Assembly (NCBI GenBank): GCA_026214975.1
Contig: CM047817.1
Coordinates: 53,750,246 to 53,814,245 of the forward strand
Reading direction: 5' to 3'
Length of the DNA stretch: 64,000 nucleotides
DNA from: Gentiana macrophylla
Taxonomy: Eukaryota; Streptophyta; Magnoliopsida; Gentianales; Gentianaceae
How positions within the stretch are numbered: the first letter of the stretch is position 1; every line of letters begins with the position of its first letter. Position numbers and translations under genes: made by a program. This document shows, piece after piece, positions 57,362-64,000 of this stretch. The notes under the pieces were generated by a model that did not search any database, was not told where the DNA came from, and worked only from the letters and a program-made list of their open reading frames with translations.

Positions 57362-59633
57362 TGTAATATTCCGATTTTCGGGAAAGGTCAGACGTCTCAT
57401 TTTGCGTAAAAACTAAATATTGTGTTCGGTTCCTTTTATTCGAGTTTAATTATTTAGTTAAATATATGTATTTTTTTGAGATATATGCATACATTTAAGG
57501 AAAAGAAAAACCGATTTTAGTATAAGGGTGATTAAGGAAAATCAGTGCAATTAGGTAATATTGGGATTTTTCCTATAGAAGGAAAAATAAACATAATCAG
57601 TCCCTTAAACTTTTAATCAGATTTTCCACCTCCAAATTGTACTCTGCATGTGTGAGAGAGAGCAAGTTAGGGCTGAGGGATCTTTCACCAATTGCTAAGT
57701 CAATTCATAACGGTTTTTGATCAGAGTAGAGCACCGGGATCTTTGTGAAGAGAGCTTCGTTTTGAAATCAGAAAGTTGAAGCTTTGTAAAGGTATGATCG
57801 AGCCCTAATTTTGATCTCCTTTTTGATTGATTCAAACTTATCAATTCATAGTTTTTATCGCTTTTAGAAGCAGACTGAATCTAATCTAAGTTTTGATTTA
57901 TCACACATGTTTCTAGAGAGAAGGACGCTTTTAGTCGCTATTTTTTTGAGTTTGGACTTGGATTTAGCTGCTAAAAAGGTAAGAATCTCTCCTACAATCT
58001 AATTGTGGTTTAGAGTAGAATAGATCATGTTTTGATGCATATTGTATCAAGTTTTAAGCTTAGACGAAGTTTAAGGATTAAGTTTTGTTTTGGATCTTAA
58101 AAGTTATGTTTTTCTCATTGCTTTTCATGTACAAGATGTTTGGAATCGAGTAGAGATCGTTAAGGGTTGAAAACAGGAGTTTAGGGCTTTTTTCAGATAG
58201 GATGCGTACGCATTGCCCAACAATGCGCACATTCCTGTCACAGGATTGCTTAGGATAGTTGCAGCAGGTTCAATGCGTACGCATTCAGGGAATGCGCACG
58301 CATTGTTGGTTCAGAGTTGTGCAGGATGCTCACTGTTTGATGCATGCACACGCATTCAGAGCAATGCGCACGCAATGTTTGAGCAGTGTCATTCAGCTTA
58401 GTTTTGGTCAAGGAATGCGTACGCATTGGGCACAATGCGCACGCATTGTTTGACCAGAGAGTTTTCAGCAGGTTTTTAAGAAAGGAATGCGTATGCATTC
58501 CATAGGGATTCACATGCATTGCCCTAGATTTTTTAAAAGATGTTGTTTTAAGCTATGTTTTGAATTTTAAACCTTGTTACATGATCAAATAACACTAATT
58601 AAATATGAACAAGCCCCGATTGAGTTTCTGATTCGTTCAGTTAAAACACCGAATATACTCTTCAAGGGAGTTGAAGTTCGGATCCGTCGGAAGGGCATGA
58701 AAGGGCTTGTGCTTTGATGAACTAGAGTTCATCAATGTCTGTATAATTGTTAGGATGTGATGTCTAGATGTCTATGTGAGGGAGTAGAGTTGATAAGGTG
58801 GGTTTTATTCTGAAAACATTTAGGTGGCTAGTTAATTCACAATAAAAATTACATAAGTGTAGTACAAGCTAAAACGTCATTTATTCTCGGTTAGGCACTC
58901 TTTCATATCGGCAATGTGATACGTTCATAGAATGTGAACAATGCTACTGGCCTTAAACGGCTGAAGGGTAGTTGAGGAAATTCATCGGACATATACACAT
59001 ACCGGGGAGACCCCGGAGCTAATCGGTGCTAATCACCGTTAGTTAGCAAGTATATCTTCAGGCTGATGAACGCCATGCACAGTGTCCTTGAGTAATGATG
59101 TAACAAAGATAAGCTAGGCTAGAAACGTACAGTCATGACGTGTCGATGAGCATGGAATTAACCCTAAATTGAGTCGGTCTCACTAAGATAATTAATTAAT
59201 AACAAACCTTAATTAAATTGTAGCTTCTACTTCTTACTTTGTACATTGTACTTACCTCAAATGCATGTTTATTTATGTGTTTGGGGGAGAGAAGACGAAC
59301 ATGTAAATGAAGAGTTTCAGGAGGACTTTGATGACGACATTTGGGGACGCCGGACTTGAAGACCTTGTTTATTATTCGTTTATTTACATTTATTTTATAG
59401 ATTTGGAATATTGGAGCTAGTATTTTACTTTTAGTACTTTGGAATTCGTACATTTTGGATTCGTTGGTTTCATTTTCCAATGTAATAATATTACATTTCC
59501 CCTTTAGTTCTTGATTTCTATTCTTGGTCATTAGGAAAAAAATTACCCGAGTCTTTTGCTTCCGTTTTCTTTTATTTGATACGAGGCTTATGTGTAATAT
59601 TATTTATTTAGTATTATGCATGCCGAACGTTTC
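57362..59633 (+). repeat. Ty3-gypsy LTR, second copy, truncated
   Basis: It starts TGTAATATTCCGATTTTCGG directly in copia sequence with no purine tract before it, so it is a 5' LTR or a solo LTR. It is collinear with 7667-10012, including the palindrome array. It stops after GCCGAACGTTTC, about 50 bases short of the expected ...GGGGCGTGACA end, exactly where the next copia LTR begins. Confidence 0.85.
58199..58520. repeat. Paired-palindrome array, second copy
   Basis: Five units again, starting near 58201, 58271, 58342, 58413 and 58485, each with a GATGCGTACGCATT or AATGCGTACGCATT element followed after 5-8 bases by an AATGCGCACGCATT-like element. The last unit is eroded (GTATGCATT, ATTCACATGCATT). 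Confidence 0.8.
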
Positions 59634-61340
59634 TGTTGGACTTATTTCTTTGTTTTGATGATGAGTGCCATACTAGCTGTTATAGTGCAAAGGCAAAAAG
59701 ATGTCTAGATAAAATGTATAGGTTTATTAGAGTTTGATTCATAAATAGGTTTGATCAAACGAGCATCGTAAAGGGTGGTGGCCGATTGATATCGCAGATC
59801 GGCCCAGTCGAGGGTAGATAGGTCGAGACTCGTCAGAACCTCGCCAAGATCAAGATCAAGGTGAGGGTTCAAACTCGTGAAATGAAGGCTAAGGGATCAA
59901 ACTTAGTATTTAAAGTCAAGGATATGGAATCGAATTTAGGCAAGTCTCGTGATGACCTAAACCGATTACATATTACCTTGTGTAAGAAGGTCTAAGTTCC
60001 ATAAGTTGGATGATGTTTGGAACTTAGTTATAATTAAAATGATGTAATCTAACTACACAAATAAAAGTTAGATAAAAGAAATCACCAGACTCGCATTTTA
60101 TACACAAAGAACATGTCTGCTCAAACAGATCGATTGATACTTCAAACAGATCGATAAGCCTGCTGATATATATCTCGATTTATTCAAGATTATTTTGGAA
60201 GACTACATGGATAACGATAGCCAACTACCTCTGACTTATCAAGAAAATCAAAGGTTGAGATTAAAAGACGTTGGGATGATTCAGGACTTTATCCAATGGA
60301 CACAAGTCAGCAGGGATGACCGCGACCATCAAAAAGGAATTACGGGACAAAGTGTCACCCTATGAATAGTGACATGATTGCTTATCGATGGGACAAATAC
60401 AAGGAACGGTCACATTTGAATTTCAAATGCAAGTCACATGCATTCCTACCTATAAATAGAAGACTTTCAACTCAAGAAAATATGATAAATTTTTGGGATA
60501 AACTTTAAGTGATAATATCGAAATGAAAAACACCTCGCTTGAACTTATCGAGCTTAAGGTCAGCTGATCTAGTTATTTTCTTCAAGTGCATTCTCGTGTT
60601 CAAGCTACATCAAGCATACACACTTGAAGATCGCAAGTCGCTGATTACATCATCCTAATCAAGTCGCCGAATCGAATCATTTGTTTGATTCATTCTTTAT
60701 TTTATAAAGAACTCGGCCAAGACAGTGAAGCATCCGTTAGGTGTGAAAGATCGTTGTTTGTGGTGGAGTGGTGAAGAGGCAATCCTACCCTTCAAGGACC
60801 AAAGTGGAAGACTAAGGAGCAAGCAATTCTACCTGCTCCTCGAGTTTGTGAAGCCATAGTCATTGGTGAAGGACAAACAACTTAGGAATCTTTGTAACAA
60901 CTACCTCAAAGATCTCTAGTGAATTTCCTCCAACATCACAGAGAAGAGTGGACGATGTGATTACATCACCTGGAACCACTATAAAACTCCGCCTACTTAC
61001 TCTTTGCTTTTACTTTTCGCACTTGTTTTATTTCACTCATCAACCCATCGAATCTAGCAATCAAATCACACACTGCCTGCACTAATGAGTATCTAATACT
61101 TAGTATCATATTTAACAACAAGTAATAAGGCTTAAATTTTGATATTATTTCACGCACAAATTCAAAGAACTCAACTATCAAGAGATCATCGCTTATCAAA
61201 GAGCCTCATCAAGTCTCAAGCAGACTCTCAAGTATCAAAGCAGATCTTTGGTTGCAGAATTTGTTAACTCCAAAGTTTTAAGTGTTAAGTTTATTCACCC
61301 CCCCTCTAAATTTAACCAAAGCCTTTTCAAGGGACCAACA
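59634..61340 (+). repeat. 5' LTR of Sirevirus-like copia
   Basis: 1707 bp with TG...CA ends. A pyrimidine-rich stretch CCCCCCCTCTAAATTTAACC lies just before its end. A possible TATA (CCTATAAATAGAAG) is at 60450. Frames inside are spurious. Confidence 0.88.
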
Positions 61341-61342
61341 AT

Positions 61343-61354
61343 TGGTATCGGAGC
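61343..61354 (+). promoter_or_regulatory. Primer binding site (tRNA-iMet type)
   Basis: TGGTATCGGAGC, two bases after the LTR; one base differs from the TGGTATCAGAGC form in the nested element. Confidence 0.88.
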
Positions 61355-61445
61355 AGTGCTTCTGTTCTGAAGGAATCCTACTTGTTGTGCTTGTGAAAAT
61401 TCTTTAAAACTTTCTTTCAAGTCACTGATTTTCAAGACTTGCATC

Positions 61446-62357
61446 ATGGACAACACACAGTATGCTAGAACTATGTTGATGTGTTCTCTTGATAGATATG
61501 ATGAGTATAAACGTCGAATGCAGGCATATCTTGCTGCTACTCATGATGAGATGATGGATGTACTAACTGAAGGACCACTGGAGATTACAAAGGCAGTAAC
61601 AGTGGGTGATACAACTGAGTACATTCCTAAACCAAAAAGAGAATGGAATGCAGAAGACAGAAAAAGAGCAAACCTCAACAACATTACTATATACATCATT
61701 TACAGAACCTTGGATAGTAATATGTACATGAAGGTTAAAGATTGCAAGACTGCAAAGGAACTTTGGGACAAGATTCACTTGATCTGTGAAGGCACTGATG
61801 CAATAAAGAAGAACAAAATCAGTGTAGCCAGAAAGAGGTTCCAAAAGTTCAAAATGCTTCCAAATGAAACCATTGAGCAAATGGAGTTCAGATTCAATGC
61901 AATCCTGGATGAACTTACCCTGCGAAGTGTAAGTTATTCAAAAGAGGAAATAAACACCAAAATCTTGGAAGCTCTACCTGCAAAAGATGTTTGGAAAATG
62001 AAGGTGACTGCAAATGAAGAAATGAGGAAATTGCATGAAGAAGACACCTTCAAGTTGTTCTCTGATCTTAAGGCATATGAATTTAGCAAGAAGTCGGGTG
62101 CTCAAATCGAGAAGGAAGAGCCAAAGACCATCAGATTGGTCGCTTCACATCATGAAGAAACATCAGGAGGACAGGATGATATGCTGGATGAGATGCAAGA
62201 ACAAATTGCCCTACTGAGCAAGAAAATCAGGATGATGAAGACTGGAAAGGCCTCTGCAAGAAATTTTACAAAGAGGCCTACTGAAAGAAGGAAAGAAGAA
62301 TCAAGGAAAGATAATGATTATCTCGTGGCTTTCATTGCAAGAAACTGTGACACTTAG
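61446..62357 (+). pseudogene. Copia gag, N-terminal 303 codons
   Basis: The best-preserved retroelement frame in the window. It reads MDNTQYARTMLMCSLDRYDE (residues 1-20), then the UBN2/DUF4219-like capsid region (TAKELWDKIHLICEGTD, residues 117-133; ARKRFQKFKMLPNETIEQM, 143-161; NAILDEL). A basic C-terminal part follows. The frame stops at 62357, where a zinc knuckle is expected; downstream KPGHFRL in another frame (about 62415) is its remnant, so the protein is truncated before the nucleocapsid. The start lies 105 bases after the LTR end. Capsid-forming structural protein in intact relatives. Confidence 0.85.
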
Positions 62358-63780
62358 ACTGATCGTCCCGAATTAAAACAAGGCTAGGAACTCGATTATC
62401 TCTCGCTTCAACCGCAAGAAGCCTGGACACTTTAGACTGATTGTCCGCACTCATCAAGACCAAGAGTCAACAAAGAAGACATGGCAAGAAGGCCATGGTT
62501 GTTTGAAAATGAATCGTGGTATGATGTGGAATCAAAAAGGAAATGAATCGGATGATATAGCATCAAGTTGTTGATATGGAGGATTATGCTTTGATGGCCA
62601 ATATGGATGAAATCGAGGAGGTATACAACACATCGTATCTATCAATACTCCCGCCGGAAAGTGATTGTGAATCAACATGTGGTTCAAATCCTAGAAATTT
62701 CGACAACAATGAGACTTTGGATGCCATCCTTAATCAACCGAGGATAATACAATCTGTTATGAGGTTGTGAAGGCTGAAAAAGAAGCTCTTGAATTGGAAG
62801 TTGGAAGATTGAAAGTGAATTAAGGGTTCTCAAAGGTAAAGAAAAGGATGTTGGATGTAATCGTGGTAAGTCTCGCCAACATCCAACAGCCTCGAATCGC
62901 TGAACCATCTTGTTCCACCATCGTATACAAATCAGGAAAGCCTTATGGAGATAGAACTGGGCTTGGATTTGGAACTCAACAATCTAACAAGAGTGGATCC
63001 AGTAAGGTCACTGAACCTAGCACCAGAATTGGTCCTAAGTTTGTACCTGCACTAGATCCAACTCCCAGTAAGGTTGCTGAAGCAGTAAAACCCAATGAGA
63101 ATGCTTCAAGGAAGCAAAATCAGAAGTCTAAGAAGTCAACAGCTCCTAGTAAAAAGAATAAATCCAATAATAGGACTGCTGTGCCTTCTAAGCCTGCTGA
63201 TAGCAGACCTGCTACCAAGTCTGCTGGACCACAGAAGGGTAAGAAACAGAAATATTCCAAGGATAAGAATCCTAAACCCAAAAATGTTGATCATTCAAGG
63301 GATACTTATCTCAGGGGGAAAGGTAGACTGCTCACATCGATGATGATTGGAATATTCCTCAGCATCTCTTGTTAAAAATAGTAAGTATAACCATATTGCT
63401 AGTGGTAAAACCTATGCAGTGGAATCACCAAGGGCTCAAGAGAGACTTATACAAGGCCTCAAGCAGAGACCTCGGCAGAGACTCATATTATAGGGTCGTT
63501 CCTAACAGACAAAGACACCTATGGTTATGCAAATGTTTTTAACAACAAGAATCACTTCAAACAGCATTATAAACCAAAAGGCCAGAAAACATATGTGATT
63601 CCTACACAACCTACTGTTAGAACTTATGGATGTGTGGAATACATGTATGAACCAAAGTATGAACCAAAGTATGACACATTCATGAGAAGACCTTATGGAG
63701 ACATGCCAAGGGTCATGCTTACCACTGACCATTATGGACCCAAACAGGTTTGGGTACCTAAAATGCATTAACTTTGTTTT
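62358..63780 (+). pseudogene. Copia gag C-terminus and spacer, frameshifted
   Basis: Contains the zinc-knuckle remnant (about 62400-62440), coiled-coil-like pieces, and a long Lys/Ser/Pro-rich linker (62848-63375; RTGLGFG, STRIGPKFVPALD, QKSKKSTAPSKKNKSN) typical of Sireviruses between gag and protease. Another piece (63500-63775) reads NHFKQHYKPKGQK and YGPKQVWVPK. Several stops and frame changes; no functional product. Confidence 0.75.
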
Positions 63781-64000
63781 GTAGGGTGTCTGGTACTTTG
63801 ACAGTGGATGTTCCAGACACATGACAAAGAATAAGCACTCATTTATCAAACTTTGTGGCAAAAGATGGTCCAAGGGTGAATTTTGGCAACAAAAATACAC
63901 TGGATATACAAGAGGATATGGCACACTTATCGTAAATGGACTTACAATCAAGAATGTTGCATATGTGGAAGGACTGGATTACAACTTGGTCCGAGTTAAT
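63780..64000 (+). pseudogene. Copia protease, start of domain
   Basis: After VWVPKMH and a stop, the next segments resemble the aspartic protease region of copia: W.FDSGCSRHMT is represented by a frameshifted VLTVDVPDT reading, then KDGPRVNFGNKN and, at the edge, VAYVEGLDYNLV in other frames. It runs off the window. Confidence 0.7.

Larger units (their letters stand above)
59634..64000 (+). mobile_element. Sirevirus-like Ty1-copia element, 5' part
   Basis: 5' LTR 59634-61340 (TGTTGGACTTATTTC to GGGACCAACA, 1707 bp), primer site TGGTATCGGAGC at 61343-61354, gag from 61446, then a decayed spacer and the protease region up to the window edge. It is inserted in the gypsy LTR at 59633. The 3' part lies outside the window, so the target duplication cannot be checked. 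Confidence 0.88.

Noticed and set aside
58213..58519. Frames with repeated MRTHC-type residues
   Set aside because: They are translations of the palindrome array.
59196..59531. A 111-codon minus frame in the gypsy LTR
   Set aside because: It lies in non-coding LTR sequence, and the corresponding part of the other LTR (about 9530-9860) has no such open frame listed.

Overview
The window is plant nuclear DNA from a eudicot. It holds one recognisable host gene, a pollen extensin-like LRR-extensin (PEX) at 51611-53683, inside about 60 kb of layered transposable elements. The plant assignment rests on plant-type Ty1-copia and Ty3-gypsy polyprotein remnants, iMet-type primer binding sites, a TRIM, tRNA-derived SINEs, a Helitron and plant MITEs. 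I cannot name the species.

Layout. 1-605 is a minus-strand Ty3-gypsy gag remnant. 995-6703 is a 5'-truncated, heavily decayed Ty1-copia element with its 3' LTR. 6704-10012 is the 3' end of a Ty3-gypsy element with a 2.35-kb LTR that carries an array of short palindromes. 10013-11011 holds two TRIM copies, one broken and inverted, the other complete with apparently identical LTRs. 12054-15414 is a candidate TIR transposon that seems to have captured a broken C2H2 zinc-finger gene fragment. 15640-19222 looks like a spliced gene of unknown function, interrupted by a foldback MITE and a SINE fragment. 19223-23900 is mostly unassigned AT-rich DNA. 23900-27852 is a gypsy LTR split by a minus-strand Helitron (24430-27183), which itself contains a solo TRIM LTR.

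27853-51213 is dominated by one old Ty1-copia element, called host copia here. Its gag remnant is at 29186-29362, protease/integrase at 33100-34562, reverse transcriptase/RNase H at 48004-50723 and a probable 3' LTR from 50949. Younger insertions cut it up: a gypsy-like LTR (about 29363-32990) that contains a copia solo LTR (30915-32722), a second copia element (34563-48003, TSD GAAAT), and inside the 5' LTR of that element a non-coding, repeat-rich LTR element (35490-39901, TSD AATAT). A MITE sits at 50210-50372.

51340-53727 is the PEX gene. Its conserved C-terminal tail now lies out of frame. Just downstream is a fragment related to the movement protein of endogenous pararetroviruses (54411-55210). 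A minus-strand copia pol remnant follows (55567-57361). A second gypsy LTR with the same palindrome array (57362-59633) breaks that remnant, and a plus-strand Sirevirus-like copia element (59634 to the window end) breaks the LTR in turn.

The window has no bacterial-type operons, and I saw no rRNA, CRISPR array or convincing tRNA gene. Most function here is retroelement biology. The nesting gives a relative order of insertions, and several elements (TRIM, the repeat-rich LTR element, the decayed copia family, MITEs, SINEs, Helitron) depend on proteins supplied by other copies.
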